Assembly (NCBI GenBank): GCA_027024155.1
Contig: JALVTE010000020.1
Location: 62,001 to 126,000, forward strand
Direction: 5' to 3'
Source of the DNA: Campylobacteraceae bacterium
GTDB lineage: Bacteria > Campylobacterota > Campylobacteria > Campylobacterales > Sulfurovaceae
Length of the DNA: 64,000 nucleotides
The notes under the pieces were generated by a model that saw nothing but the letters and a program-made list of their open reading frames with translations, was not told the origin of the DNA and did no database searches. Shown piece by piece: positions 46,626 to 56,207 of this stretch (its first letter is position 1; every line of letters starts with the position of its first letter). A program made the translations under genes and the position numbers.

Positions 46626-47670
46626 TATACTTTTAACTGGAACAGCTGGATTTATAGGCTCTAATTTTGTACCATATTTTTTGGAAAAGTATCCAGAGTA
46701 TAATTTAATAAATTTAGATTTACTTACTTATGCAGGCAGTTTAGAGAATTTAAAAGAGTGTGAGAATAATCCTAGATACAAGTTTATAAAAGGTGATATT
46801 TGTAATCGCCAGCTTGTAGAGTTTATATTCAATGAGTATGATATTAAAGGTGTTATTCACTTTGCAGCAGAGTCTCATGTAGATAATAGTATCAAAAACC
46901 CTGGTATTTTTATAGAGACAAATGTTAATGGAACATATACATTAATTGATGTTGCAAAAAACTATTGGATGGATAAACCTTTTAAATATAAAGATGAATA
47001 TGAAGCTTGCAGATTTCACCATATTTCAACCGATGAAGTTTATGGAACACTTAGTGATGACCCTAAAGAACTTTTTACAGAGACAACTCCTTATGCCCCA
47101 AACTCTCCATATAGTGCAAGTAAAGCAAGTAGTGATATGATTGTAAGAAGTTATAAAGAGACTTATGGATTAAACACAGTTATAACAAATTGTTCAAATA
47201 ATTATGGTCCTAAACAGCATGATGAAAAACTTATTCCAACTATAATAAGAAATGCACTTTTAGGAAAAAATATACCAATATATGGAGATGGAAAAAATAT
47301 TAGAGATTGGTTATATGTTTTAGACCACTGCAAGGGTATAGATTTAGTATATCATAAAGGTAGAAATGGAGAGACTTATAATATAGGTGGAAGAAATGAG
47401 CGAACAAATCTTCAGATAGTTAATAAAATATGTGAAATATTAGATGAAGTCTATCCTATATCTCAAAACAATACAATACAAAATTCAAAATTAAATATTC
47501 AAAACTATAAAAGTTTAATAACTTTTGTAGAAGATAGAGCAGGTCATGACAGACGCTATGCAATAGATGCAACTAAACTTGAAGATGAACTTGGCTGGAA
47601 AGCAGATGAAACATTTGAGAGTGGAATTGTAAAAACTATTGATTGGTACTTAAAGAAGTATGACAAGTGA
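46618..47670 (+). CDS. rfbB: dTDP-glucose 4,6-dehydratase
   Basis: This 350-residue SDR has [39 protein letters not shown] with the catalytic Thr-Asp-Glu, and YSASKASSD with the Tyr-x3-Lys. The product is dTDP-4-keto-6-deoxyglucose. No rfbC or rfbD follows here. Near the C-terminus a low-complexity stretch ([18 protein letters not shown], about 47459-47511) is inserted in a surface loop and is not part of the family consensus. It overlaps rfbA by eight bases. Confidence 0.95.
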   Translation: MTNILLTGTAGFIGSNFVPYFLEKYPEYNLINLDLLTYAGSLENLKECENNPRYKFIKGDICNRQLVEFIFNEYDIKGVIHFAAESHVDNSIKNPGIFIETNVNGTYTLIDVAKNYWMDKPFKYKDEYEACRFHHISTDEVYGTLSDDPKELFTETTPYAPNSPYSASKASSDMIVRSYKETYGLNTVITNCSNNYGPKQHDEKLIPTIIRNALLGKNIPIYGDGKNIRDWLYVLDHCKGIDLVYHKGRNGETYNIGGRNERTNLQIVNKICEILDEVYPISQNNTIQNSKLNIQNYKSLITFVEDRAGHDRRYAIDATKLEDELGWKADETFESGIVKTIDWYLKKYDK

Positions 47671-48929
47671 TATTTAAAATAAAAAATAAATTTAAATTTA
47701 ATAATAAAAGGTTATTTTCAAACTTTTTATCATTATCTGTATTGCAAGGAGCAAATTATATTTTTCAACTTATTACTCTTCCATATCTAATAAGAGTTAT
47801 AGGAGTAAAGAACTATGGTCTTTTGGCTTTTGCTATAGCCTTTGTATCTTATTTTAATATTATAATTGATTATGGATTTAATTTAACTGCTACAAAAGAT
47901 ATTTCTATATATAGAGAAAATAAGAAAAAAGTTATCGAGATATTTTCAAGTGTAATGACTATAAAATTCATACTTATGCTTTTATCTTTTGTTTTACTCT
48001 GTATCTTTGTTTTTAGTTTTGATAAGTTTTCAAAAGATGCAGTAGTCTATTTTTTAACTTTTGGAGGAACAGTTGGGCAACTTTTTTTCCCTATTTGGTT
48101 TTTTCAAGGAATGGAGAAAATGAAGTATATAACTTATATAAATATTACTATAAAGCTTTTTTTTACTCTATCTATATTTATATTTATACATAAGCAAAAT
48201 GATTATTACATTGTACCATTACTTACTTTTATTGGGACTATAATATCAAGCATATGGGCTATGTATTTAATAGTAAAAGAGTTTGATATTAAATTTAAAT
48301 TACAAAAGTTTGAAACTATAAAATATTATTTAATTGATGGTTGGCATGTCTTTATTGCGGGAGTATTTACAACATTATATACAAACTCTGTAACTGTAAT
48401 ATTGGGTTTATTTAGTAATGATATTACAGTTGGGTACTATGTGTTAGCAGAAAAGGTAGTAAATATAGTAAATTCATTATTTTTACCAATTCAAGGAGCA
48501 GTATATCCATATATATCAAATTTAGCTTCTAAATCAAAATTACAAGCATTAAATACACTAAAGATACTTACAATATACTCTTCTATTGCAATGTCTACTA
48601 TTTCTTTGTTCATTTTATTTTTTGCTAAATCAATTATTTATTTAATAAGTGGAGTATATATAGAGAGAGCTACAATAACTTTACAAATATTATCTTTCTT
48701 GCCATTGATAATTACAGTTGCAAGAATTTTTGCAATGGATTATATTATAATGTTTAAATATCAAAAATATCTTACCAAAATTTATGCACTTTCTGCATTA
48801 ATTAGTTTTATTTTATTTTTATTTTTAATACCATCTTTTAAAGAATATGGAGCGGCTATTACAGTAATAATAGTAGAGTTTTTTGCTACAACTTATATGT
48901 ATCTTATAATAAAGAGATATATATTATAA
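47667..48929 (+). CDS. wzx: Wzx-type polysaccharide flippase
   Basis: This 420-residue protein has about 12 hydrophobic helices of the MOP/RfbX type. LSVLQGANYIFQLITLPYLIRVIGVKNYG (in short LITLPYLIRVIG) is the classic N-terminal motif. It moves undecaprenyl-linked O units across the inner membrane. The start is GTG, overlapping rfbB by four bases. From this gene to 52963 the sequence is much richer in A and T than the neighbours. Confidence 0.9.
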   Translation: MIFKIKNKFKFNNKRLFSNFLSLSVLQGANYIFQLITLPYLIRVIGVKNYGLLAFAIAFVSYFNIIIDYGFNLTATKDISIYRENKKKVIEIFSSVMTIKFILMLLSFVLLCIFVFSFDKFSKDAVVYFLTFGGTVGQLFFPIWFFQGMEKMKYITYINITIKLFFTLSIFIFIHKQNDYYIVPLLTFIGTIISSIWAMYLIVKEFDIKFKLQKFETIKYYLIDGWHVFIAGVFTTLYTNSVTVILGLFSNDITVGYYVLAEKVVNIVNSLFLPIQGAVYPYISNLASKSKLQALNTLKILTIYSSIAMSTISLFILFFAKSIIYLISGVYIERATITLQILSFLPLIITVARIFAMDYIIMFKYQKYLTKIYALSALISFILFLFLIPSFKEYGAAITVIIVEFFATTYMYLIIKRYIL

Positions 48930-48954
48930 AATCAATCAATAAGGGTGAGATTAA

Positions 48955-49827
48955 GTGAATAAAAATAATTTTAAAGTTGAAGGTGTCGTTGTATTATATA
49001 ATCCAGAAATAAATATTTTGAATAATATAAAAAGCTATATAAATAAAATAGAGAAATTATATATAGTAGATAATTCAGAAAATATTAATGAAAAACTTAT
49101 AGATAGAATAAAACAGATTTCAGATAAATGTATCTATATTAATAATAATGGGAATAAAGGTATCGCCCATGCACTTAATGTAGGAGCTAACAAAGCTATT
49201 ATAAATGATGCAAATTGGTTATTAACTATGGATCAAGATAGCTCTTTTGAAGATGATAATTTTGATAGTTTATTAGAATTTGCATATAATATAGATTCTT
49301 ATAAGAGTATTGGTATAATATCTCCTCTTCATTCCACTCATTTAAATGATTCCAAAGAAGAAGAAGTAGATGTAGAGGAAGTTTTAACCGTAATGACATC
49401 TGGAAATTTAGTAAATTTAGATATTTTGAAAAAAATCGGTTTTTTTAAAGAGTACTATTTTATAGATTCTGTAGATACTGAATATTGTTTGCGTCTAAAT
49501 ATTAATGGTTATAAAATTCTTAGATATAATAAATCTATCTTAGAACATAATTTAGGGGAACTTACTATACATAAAACTATTTTTAATAAAGAATTGAGAT
49601 TGTATAATCATAATAAAATCAGAAAATACTACATAACAAGAAATAAATTATTGATAGTAAAAGAATATTTTAGATACTTTCCTAAATTAGGATTATCATA
49701 TATTAAGAGTGTATTTGGAGATTTAAAAAATGTTATTTTTCACGAAGAAGATAAAGTAGAGAAAATAAAATATATGTTAAAAGGGGTATACGATTTTTTT
49801 ACAAATAAGTTAGGTAATATAAATTAA
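48955..49827 (+). CDS. GT2 glycosyltransferase (rhamnosyltransferase-like)
   Basis: This 290-residue protein has a GT2 fold with EGVVVLYNPEINI, YIVDNSENIN, NKGIAHALNVGANKA and LTMDQDSSFEDD (the D-x-D metal site). Proteins with this DQDS motif are often annotated as rhamnosyltransferases. That would fit dTDP-sugar supply by rfbAB, although the rhamnose-completing genes are absent. It starts with GTG. Confidence 0.82.
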   Translation: MNKNNFKVEGVVVLYNPEINILNNIKSYINKIEKLYIVDNSENINEKLIDRIKQISDKCIYINNNGNKGIAHALNVGANKAIINDANWLLTMDQDSSFEDDNFDSLLEFAYNIDSYKSIGIISPLHSTHLNDSKEEEVDVEEVLTVMTSGNLVNLDILKKIGFFKEYYFIDSVDTEYCLRLNINGYKILRYNKSILEHNLGELTIHKTIFNKELRLYNHNKIRKYYITRNKLLIVKEYFRYFPKLGLSYIKSVFGDLKNVIFHEEDKVEKIKYMLKGVYDFFTNKLGNIN

Positions 49828-49862
49828 ATTTTATTTCGTATATTAAACAGGAGAGTATTAAA

Positions 49863-50933
49863 ATGAATAAAAAAAATATTAGTATGATAACAGCTCATCC
49901 AGCTCCTTATATGGATGTAATTTTCAATCAAATATCTTTAAAATATAATTTAAATGTTTATTATAATAATTCTAAGTCAAAAGATAAATCTTGGAAAAAT
50001 CAGAATTATATGAAAGGTCAAAGTATAATAAATTTTAAAGAGTCTATTATTGCGCTTAATAATATTTTAAAATCTGATTTTGTGATTGTTGGAGGATGGT
50101 CTCATAAATTTAATATAATTTTGATTTTTATGTTAATAATTTTTAAGAAAAAATTTGCTGTAACAAGCGATGTTCCAGAGGAAGGTAGAATTAATAAGAT
50201 TAAAAAATTTATTAAAAGTAATGTTTTTAAGTTAATTCCCTATTTTTTTCTTACAGGAGGTAGTTGCAAGGAACATTATGTGAAATATTATAATATAGAT
50301 GAGAAAAAAATAAAGATATTTCCTTATGGAATCTTGTTTCCAGATAAACAAGAACTTATTGATATTAATTTAAATAGAAAAAATGAGATATTAAATAAAA
50401 ATAGTAAAATAAAAATTTTAATAGCTAATAGATTTATTAAGAGAAAAGGTTATGAAATAATAATAGATAGTTTTAAAAATCTTAAAAAATTAAATTTATT
50501 AAATCTATTTGAAATAACTATTATAGGAAACGGTAAATTATATGAACAATATAAAACAATTTTTTATGAAATTTCAAAAGATATAAGGTTATTAGGTTGG
50601 GTTGAAATAGATGAATACGAACAACTCTTAAATAATTGTGATATTTATATCCATGCTTCTATTTTTGAGCCATATGGAATACCTGTAATAGATGCAATGG
50701 TTCGTGGAAAATTAGTCATTGCATCAAATGGTGTAATGTCTGCTATTGATTTTATTAAAAGTGGATATAACGGATTTATATATAACTCGAATAATTCAAA
50801 TGAGTTAAATAAAATATTAATTAATTTATTAAATGAAAAAGAAGATATATATAGAATTGGTGAAAATGCTATAAATAGTGACTATAGCATATTTAAAAAT
50901 TATAATAAAGTTTTAGAGGATATAATAAAATAA
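49863..50933 (+). CDS. GT4-type glycosyltransferase
   Basis: This 356-residue GT-B enzyme has a donor-binding domain with KILIANRFIKRKGYEIIIDSFK, LLGWVEIDEYEQLLNNCDIYIHAS and FEPYGIPVIDAM (E-x7-E). The N-terminal half is divergent and poorly recognisable. It probably adds one sugar of the repeat unit. Codon use is extremely AT-rich. Confidence 0.82.
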   Translation: MNKKNISMITAHPAPYMDVIFNQISLKYNLNVYYNNSKSKDKSWKNQNYMKGQSIINFKESIIALNNILKSDFVIVGGWSHKFNIILIFMLIIFKKKFAVTSDVPEEGRINKIKKFIKSNVFKLIPYFFLTGGSCKEHYVKYYNIDEKKIKIFPYGILFPDKQELIDINLNRKNEILNKNSKIKILIANRFIKRKGYEIIIDSFKNLKKLNLLNLFEITIIGNGKLYEQYKTIFYEISKDIRLLGWVEIDEYEQLLNNCDIYIHASIFEPYGIPVIDAMVRGKLVIASNGVMSAIDFIKSGYNGFIYNSNNSNELNKILINLLNEKEDIYRIGENAINSDYSIFKNYNKVLEDIIK

Positions 50934-50972
50934 TGAATGTAAAAAAAATATATATAATCTTTGGAATGTATT

Positions 50973-51926
50973 ATGAATAAAGGTATTAATTTAAAATTTG
51001 GAATTATTATTTTAAACTGGAATAACTATGAAGATACTAAAAAGTGTCTTAACAGTATTTTATCTTCAGGTAGTAAATGTTTTGATACTGAGATTTATTT
51101 AATAGATAACAATTCTCAAGATGGCAGTGGTATAAGATTGAAAGAAGAATTTTATAATTTTGTAAAATTTTATAATACTGGTGGGAATAAAGGTTATACA
51201 GGTGGTAATAATTTTGGGATATTAAAGGCAATAGAAAATAAATGTGATTATATACTGATTTTAAATAATGATTTAGAGATAGAAAATTTTGCATTAATGC
51301 TTAAGAGTATCAATGAGGTATTTTTATTTAATTCACAAATAGGGATTATAGGTTTTCAGGTTTTTGATGAAAAAATAAAAATACCACTAAAAAATGCTGG
51401 AAGGATAAATGAGATATTTACTAAAATGTTAAAAATTGATACCACACCAATTAATTTAAATAAAAATATGAAAATATCTTATCAAAAAGCAGTATGTGGT
51501 TGTGCTATTGGATTTAGAGTAGACTGCCTAAAAAAAATAGGTTTATTTGATGAAGATTTTTTTATGTATGCAGAGGAACAAGATATTTGCTTAAGGGCAA
51601 TAAAAAATAATTGGAGAGTAGCAAAAATTGAAAATGAAAACTTGAGGATATATAGAAAAATAGATCCAGTATCAGATAAACAATTAATATGGTACTATAA
51701 TACAAGAAATATTTTTTGTGCCTATAAAAAAAATATTCCATTTTTAAAAAGGAATATATTTTTTATACTACAATGTTTTATTTTTATAAAACAGATGATG
51801 TACTATTTAATAAACTTTAGACCATTGATATCTTATAAAATTTTATTAGGATTAAAAGATGCTTTAATTGGTACGAGTTGTCATAAAGATAAAGTAGAAA
51901 ATCTAGAAAGTGAGAATAAATTATGA
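50973..51926 (+). CDS. GT2-family glycosyltransferase
   Basis: This 317-residue protein has FGIIILNWNNYEDTKKCL, YLIDNNSQDGSG, NTGGNKGYTGGNNFG and ILILNNDLEIE (D-x-E metal site). DEDFFMYAEEQDICLRA is the acceptor motif. I use the ATG at 50973; a TTG at 50961 is in frame but has no ribosome site. It overlaps the next gene by four bases. Confidence 0.85.
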   Translation: MNKGINLKFGIIILNWNNYEDTKKCLNSILSSGSKCFDTEIYLIDNNSQDGSGIRLKEEFYNFVKFYNTGGNKGYTGGNNFGILKAIENKCDYILILNNDLEIENFALMLKSINEVFLFNSQIGIIGFQVFDEKIKIPLKNAGRINEIFTKMLKIDTTPINLNKNMKISYQKAVCGCAIGFRVDCLKKIGLFDEDFFMYAEEQDICLRAIKNNWRVAKIENENLRIYRKIDPVSDKQLIWYYNTRNIFCAYKKNIPFLKRNIFFILQCFIFIKQMMYYLINFRPLISYKILLGLKDALIGTSCHKDKVENLESENKL

Positions 51927-52963
51927 TTAATAGTATAAAGATTAATATTATTGCTCCAAATATAAAGAGTGGAGGCGCTAAAGAATTATTAGAATATTTA
52001 ATAGAATATATTAATTTTAATTATCCGAGTATCTATTTAACTGTATATCTAGATGTTTCATTAAAAAAAATACCAAAACTAAATAATGTAAATTATGTAT
52101 ATATGAAAAAAGTAATAGAAAAAATATATCTTTTTAATAAACAAATAAATAATGCAATATATTTTGGAAACTTACCCCCATTGAGAAAATGTGAAAATTC
52201 TATGGTATACTTTCATAACCCATATTTACTTATGCCTTTTAAAAAACTTAAAAAAGAACCATTTAAATTTATTATTAAATATTTTTTACAACAAATTTAC
52301 ATAAAAAAATTTATACATAATGTTGATTTTGTCGGTTGTCAAAATGAAGATGTGAAAGAACCTTTTATTAAACTGTATGACTTTTATAATGTAAAGGTAC
52401 TTCCTTTCTTTAGATTATGTAACAAGAGATTAAATTTTCTTGATACTAAAGTATATGATTTTTGTTATGTTTCTTTAGCCCACCCTCATAAGGGGCATAA
52501 TATATTATTAGATGCTATCGATATATTGGCAGATAAAAACATAGTATTAACTATAGCTTTAACAATAGAGGATAAACATAAAGATTTAATTCAAAAGATT
52601 GATAGTATTAATAAGAAAGGTGTTGTTAGGATTAACAATTTAGGTTTACTCTCTAAAAAAGAAGTTTGTAAACTCTACGCAAGTTCTAAAGCATTAATCT
52701 TCCCATCTTTTCACGAGACATTTGGTTTAGCACTCATAGAAGCAGTAGATATGAATTTGGATGTAATTGCATCTAATTTAAATTATGTTTATAAAGTTGT
52801 AAAACCATCATTAGTTTTTAATCCAAATGATGTAAATGATATTGCACAGACTATGATTAAATATCTAAACGGTAGAGTGGATAAAAGTATACCTTTAATA
52901 GAAAATAAAATAGAAGAGTTAATTAGTATCATGACAAAAGGAGAACTAAATGTTCAAAAATAA
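51923..52963 (+). CDS. GT4-type glycosyltransferase
   Basis: This 346-residue GT-B protein has INIIAPNIKSGGAKELLEYL at the N-terminus and a donor domain with YVSLAHPHKGHNILLDAI, LGLLSKKEVCKLYASSKALIFPS and HETFGLALIEAVDM (E-x7-E). It may act on the L-FucNAc chain together with the CapEFG products. It overlaps capE by 14 bases. Confidence 0.85.
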   Translation: MINSIKINIIAPNIKSGGAKELLEYLIEYINFNYPSIYLTVYLDVSLKKIPKLNNVNYVYMKKVIEKIYLFNKQINNAIYFGNLPPLRKCENSMVYFHNPYLLMPFKKLKKEPFKFIIKYFLQQIYIKKFIHNVDFVGCQNEDVKEPFIKLYDFYNVKVLPFFRLCNKRLNFLDTKVYDFCYVSLAHPHKGHNILLDAIDILADKNIVLTIALTIEDKHKDLIQKIDSINKKGVVRINNLGLLSKKEVCKLYASSKALIFPSFHETFGLALIEAVDMNLDVIASNLNYVYKVVKPSLVFNPNDVNDIAQTMIKYLNGRVDKSIPLIENKIEELISIMTKGELNVQK

Positions 52964-53975
52964 AACACTATTGATAACAGGCGGGACTGGTTCTTTTGGT
53001 AATGCTGTTTTGAGACGATTTCTTGATACGGATATTAAAGAGATTCGTATATTTTCTAGGGATGAGAAGAAGCAGGATGATATGAGAAAGAGGTATAACA
53101 ATCCTAAGTTGAAATTTTATCTTGGGGATGTTAGAGATATTAACTCTGTAAAAGATGCAATTAGAGGGGTTGATTATATATTTCATGCTGCTGCTCTAAA
53201 GCAGGTGCCATCTTGTGAGTTTTATCCTATGCAAGCGGTGCAGACTAATATTATTGGTACTGAAAATGTCTTAAATGCTGCGATTGATGCAAAGGTGAAA
53301 AAGATTATAGTACTTAGTACAGATAAAGCGGTTTATCCTATAAATGCAATGGGTGTAAGTAAAGCTATGATGGAGAGAGTAGCGGTTGCTAAAAGTCGTA
53401 ACCTTGATGATAATGAGACTATGATTGCTTGTACTCGCTATGGTAATGTTATGGCGAGTCGTGGTTCTGTAATTCCGCTATTTATCGAGCAGATAAGAGA
53501 GAATAAAAGTATCACTATAACTAACCCAGAGATGACAAGATTTATGATGAGTTTAGATGAAGCTGTAGAGCTTGTTTTGTTTGCTTTTGAAAATGGAAAA
53601 AATGGTGATATATTTGTTCAAAAAGCTCCAGCAGCGACTATTGAACTTTTGGCAAATACTTTAAAAAATATGCTAGGTAAGCCAGAGCACGAAGTTAAAA
53701 TTATAGGTACCCGCCATGGTGAAAAACTCTACGAAACACTTCTTACAAGAGAAGAGATGGTAAAAGCTATAGATATGGAAAATTATTATCGTATTCCTGC
53801 TGATAATAGAGATTTAAATTATAGTAAATTCTTTGAAAATGGAGAGAAAGTTGTAACGCAAGCTGGAGAGTATCATTCGCATAATACCCATAGGCTTAAC
53901 GAAGATGAGTTAAAGCAGATGCTACTTAATCTTTATGAAATTCAAGATGACTTAAAAGCGTTTGGGGTTATTTAA
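52950..53975 (+). CDS. capE: UDP-GlcNAc 4,6-dehydratase/5-epimerase CapE (FnlA)
   Basis: This 341-residue SDR has KTLLITGGTGSFGNAVLRRFL, FHAAALKQVP, VLSTDKAVYPINAMGVSKAM (Ser-x-x-x-Met-x-x-x-Lys in place of Tyr-x3-Lys) and ACTRYGNVMASRGSVIPLF. It makes the first keto sugar of UDP-L-FucNAc synthesis. GC content returns to that of the flanking genes here. Confidence 0.95.
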   Translation: MFKNKTLLITGGTGSFGNAVLRRFLDTDIKEIRIFSRDEKKQDDMRKRYNNPKLKFYLGDVRDINSVKDAIRGVDYIFHAAALKQVPSCEFYPMQAVQTNIIGTENVLNAAIDAKVKKIIVLSTDKAVYPINAMGVSKAMMERVAVAKSRNLDDNETMIACTRYGNVMASRGSVIPLFIEQIRENKSITITNPEMTRFMMSLDEAVELVLFAFENGKNGDIFVQKAPAATIELLANTLKNMLGKPEHEVKIIGTRHGEKLYETLLTREEMVKAIDMENYYRIPADNRDLNYSKFFENGEKVVTQAGEYHSHNTHRLNEDELKQMLLNLYEIQDDLKAFGVI

Positions 53976-55075
53976 TGAAAATTCTTATAACAGGTTCAGA
54001 AGGTTTTATTGCTAAAAACTTAATTGAGCATTTAAAAAGAGATGAGAATATAGAGCTTTATCTATTTAGTAAAAAGGACTCTTTAAATATTTTAAAAGCT
54101 TATGTTCAAGAGGTTGATTTTATATTTCATTTAGCTGGTGTAAATAGACCGCAGAGTGTTGAAGAGTTTTATGAAGGCAATAGTAATTTAACAAAAGTAA
54201 TTACCGATACACTAAAAGATTTGGGTAAAAATACCCCTATACTATTGTCATCTTCTACGCAGGCAGAGTTAGATAATGATTATGGCAAGAGTAAACTAGA
54301 AGCCGAAGAGTTGCTGTTAGAGTATGCAAAAGATAGTGGTGCTAAAGTCTATATCTATAGATTACCAAATGTTTTTGGCAAATGGTCGAAGCCAAATTAC
54401 AATTCGGTTATTGCAACTTGGTGTTATAATATTGCTAATGATTTAGATATACAAGTAAATAGCAGAGATACTGTGCTGAATTTGGTTTATATAGATGATG
54501 TTGTTAAATCTTTTATAGGGAAGTTAAATAGCAATAATAGTGGATATTGCAAAGTTAAACCTGTATATAAAAAGAGTTTAGGCGATATAGAGGAGTTACT
54601 TTATAAGTTTAAAGCAAATAGAGAGACTTTAGTTATTCCAAATGTGGCTTCTGGTTTTGAAAGGGCACTTTATGCAACATATTTAAGTTTTCTTCCTGTA
54701 GATAAATTTTCTTATGAGTTAAAAGGGCATAAAGATGAGAGGGGAACCTTTTATGAAGTTTTAAAAACTATTGATAGTGGGCAGATTTCACTATCTACTA
54801 CAGCGCCTGGAATTAAAAGGGGAGGGCACTACCATCACACTAAAAATGAGAAGTTTTTAGTGGTAAAAGGTGAAGCAATAATAGAGCTTAGGCATATAGT
54901 TACTAATGAAAAGGTTAGTTACAAGGTTAGTGATAAAAAGATGGAAATTGTAGAGATGATACCTGGATATACGCATAATATTAAAAATATCGGCAGTGAT
55001 GAGTTGGTACTTCTTCTTTGGGCAAATGAGAATTATGATGATAATAATCCAGATACATACTATTTAGAGGTATAA
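53975..55075 (+). CDS. capF: CapF (FnlB): UDP-sugar 3-epimerase/reductase, SDR plus cupin
   Basis: This 366-residue bifunctional protein has an N-terminal SDR half (ILITGSEGFIAKNLIEHL, YGKSKLEAEELLLEY) and a C-terminal cupin half with GGHYHHTKNEKFLVVKGEA, the histidine metal site. It epimerises C3 and reduces C4 with NADPH. It starts on the last base of the capE stop. Confidence 0.94.
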   Translation: MKILITGSEGFIAKNLIEHLKRDENIELYLFSKKDSLNILKAYVQEVDFIFHLAGVNRPQSVEEFYEGNSNLTKVITDTLKDLGKNTPILLSSSTQAELDNDYGKSKLEAEELLLEYAKDSGAKVYIYRLPNVFGKWSKPNYNSVIATWCYNIANDLDIQVNSRDTVLNLVYIDDVVKSFIGKLNSNNSGYCKVKPVYKKSLGDIEELLYKFKANRETLVIPNVASGFERALYATYLSFLPVDKFSYELKGHKDERGTFYEVLKTIDSGQISLSTTAPGIKRGGHYHHTKNEKFLVVKGEAIIELRHIVTNEKVSYKVSDKKMEIVEMIPGYTHNIKNIGSDELVLLLWANENYDDNNPDTYYLEV

Positions 55076-55076
55076 A

Positions 55077-56207
55077 ATGATAAAAAAATTAAAAGTAATG
55101 ACAATAGTTGGTACTAGACCAGAGATTATTCGATTATCTGCGGTTATAGCTAAATTAGAAGAGTCTGAGGCGATAGAACATATATTGGTTCATACAGGAC
55201 AAAATTATGATTATGAGCTTAATGAAGTATTTTTTAAAGACTTTAAGCTTAGAAAACCTGACTATTTTTTAAATGCAGCAGGTGGGAGTGCATCTGAGAC
55301 TATAGGTAAAATTATAATAGAAATCGACCCTATTTTAGAAAAAGAGCAGCCAGAGGCAGTGCTTATACTTGGAGATACAAACTCTTGCCTATGTGCAATT
55401 CCAGCAAAAAAGAGACATATACCCATATTTCATATGGAGGCGGGGAATAGATGTTTTGACCAGAGAGTACCAGAAGAGACAAATAGAAAAATTGTAGACC
55501 ATACTGCTGATATAAACTTAACATATAGCGATATTGCTAGAGAGTATTTGCTTCGTGAAGGTTTGCCCGCAGATAGAGTTATAAAAACAGGTAGCCCAAT
55601 GTTTGAGGTAATAGAGCGTAAGTTAAAAGATATAGAAGCCTCTGATATTGTATCGCAGTTACAATTAAGAAAAGGGGAGTATTTTGTTGTATCTGCTCAT
55701 AGAGAAGAGAATATAAGTTCAGATAGAAACTTTTTAAATTTAGTTGAAACACTTAATGCTATTGCTAAGCTTTATAAATTACCAATTATAGTCTCTACAC
55801 ATCCAAGAACACGAAATAAGATAGAGCAGATGGGTGTAAAATTTGATAAGCTAGTATCGTTAATGAAGCCAATGGGTTTTAACGATTATGTAAAATTGCA
55901 AAAGGAGTCAAAAGCGGTTTTAAGCGATAGTGGAACAATTAGTGAAGAGGCATCTATTTTAGGTTTTAAGGCTCTAAATATAAGAGAAGCACACGAGCGA
56001 CCAGAAGCTATGGAAGAGGCTAGTGTTATGATGACAGGATTACAAAAAGAGAGAATACTGCAAGCATTAAAAGTTTTAGAGAGTCAAGAAAATAATACGT
56101 TACGACAAGTAGCCGATTATAGTATGCCAAATGTTTCTGATAAAGTATTAAGAGTTATTCTATCTTATACAGATTATGTAAGAAAGACGGTTTGGAGAGA
56201 GTGTTGA
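55077..56207 (+). CDS. capG: UDP-N-acetyl-L-fucosamine synthase CapG (WecB-like 2-epimerase)
   Basis: This 376-residue protein has the non-hydrolysing 2-epimerase fold: VMTIVGTRPEIIRLSAVI, LVHTGQNYDYELNEVFF, ILGDTNSCLCAIPAKK and FHMEAGNRCFDQRVPEE. The final SDSGTISEEASILG is typical of this group. It completes UDP-L-FucNAc synthesis. In principle it could also serve as a WbpI substitute, but gene order favours CapG. Confidence 0.93.
   Translation: MIKKLKVMTIVGTRPEIIRLSAVIAKLEESEAIEHILVHTGQNYDYELNEVFFKDFKLRKPDYFLNAAGGSASETIGKIIIEIDPILEKEQPEAVLILGDTNSCLCAIPAKKRHIPIFHMEAGNRCFDQRVPEETNRKIVDHTADINLTYSDIAREYLLREGLPADRVIKTGSPMFEVIERKLKDIEASDIVSQLQLRKGEYFVVSAHREENISSDRNFLNLVETLNAIAKLYKLPIIVSTHPRTRNKIEQMGVKFDKLVSLMKPMGFNDYVKLQKESKAVLSDSGTISEEASILGFKALNIREAHERPEAMEEASVMMTGLQKERILQALKVLESQENNTLRQVADYSMPNVSDKVLRVILSYTDYVRKTVWREC

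Noticed and set aside
47459..47511. Intein or mobile insert in rfbB
   Set aside because: Only about 18 residues, with no splicing motifs; listed instead as a low-complexity insertion.
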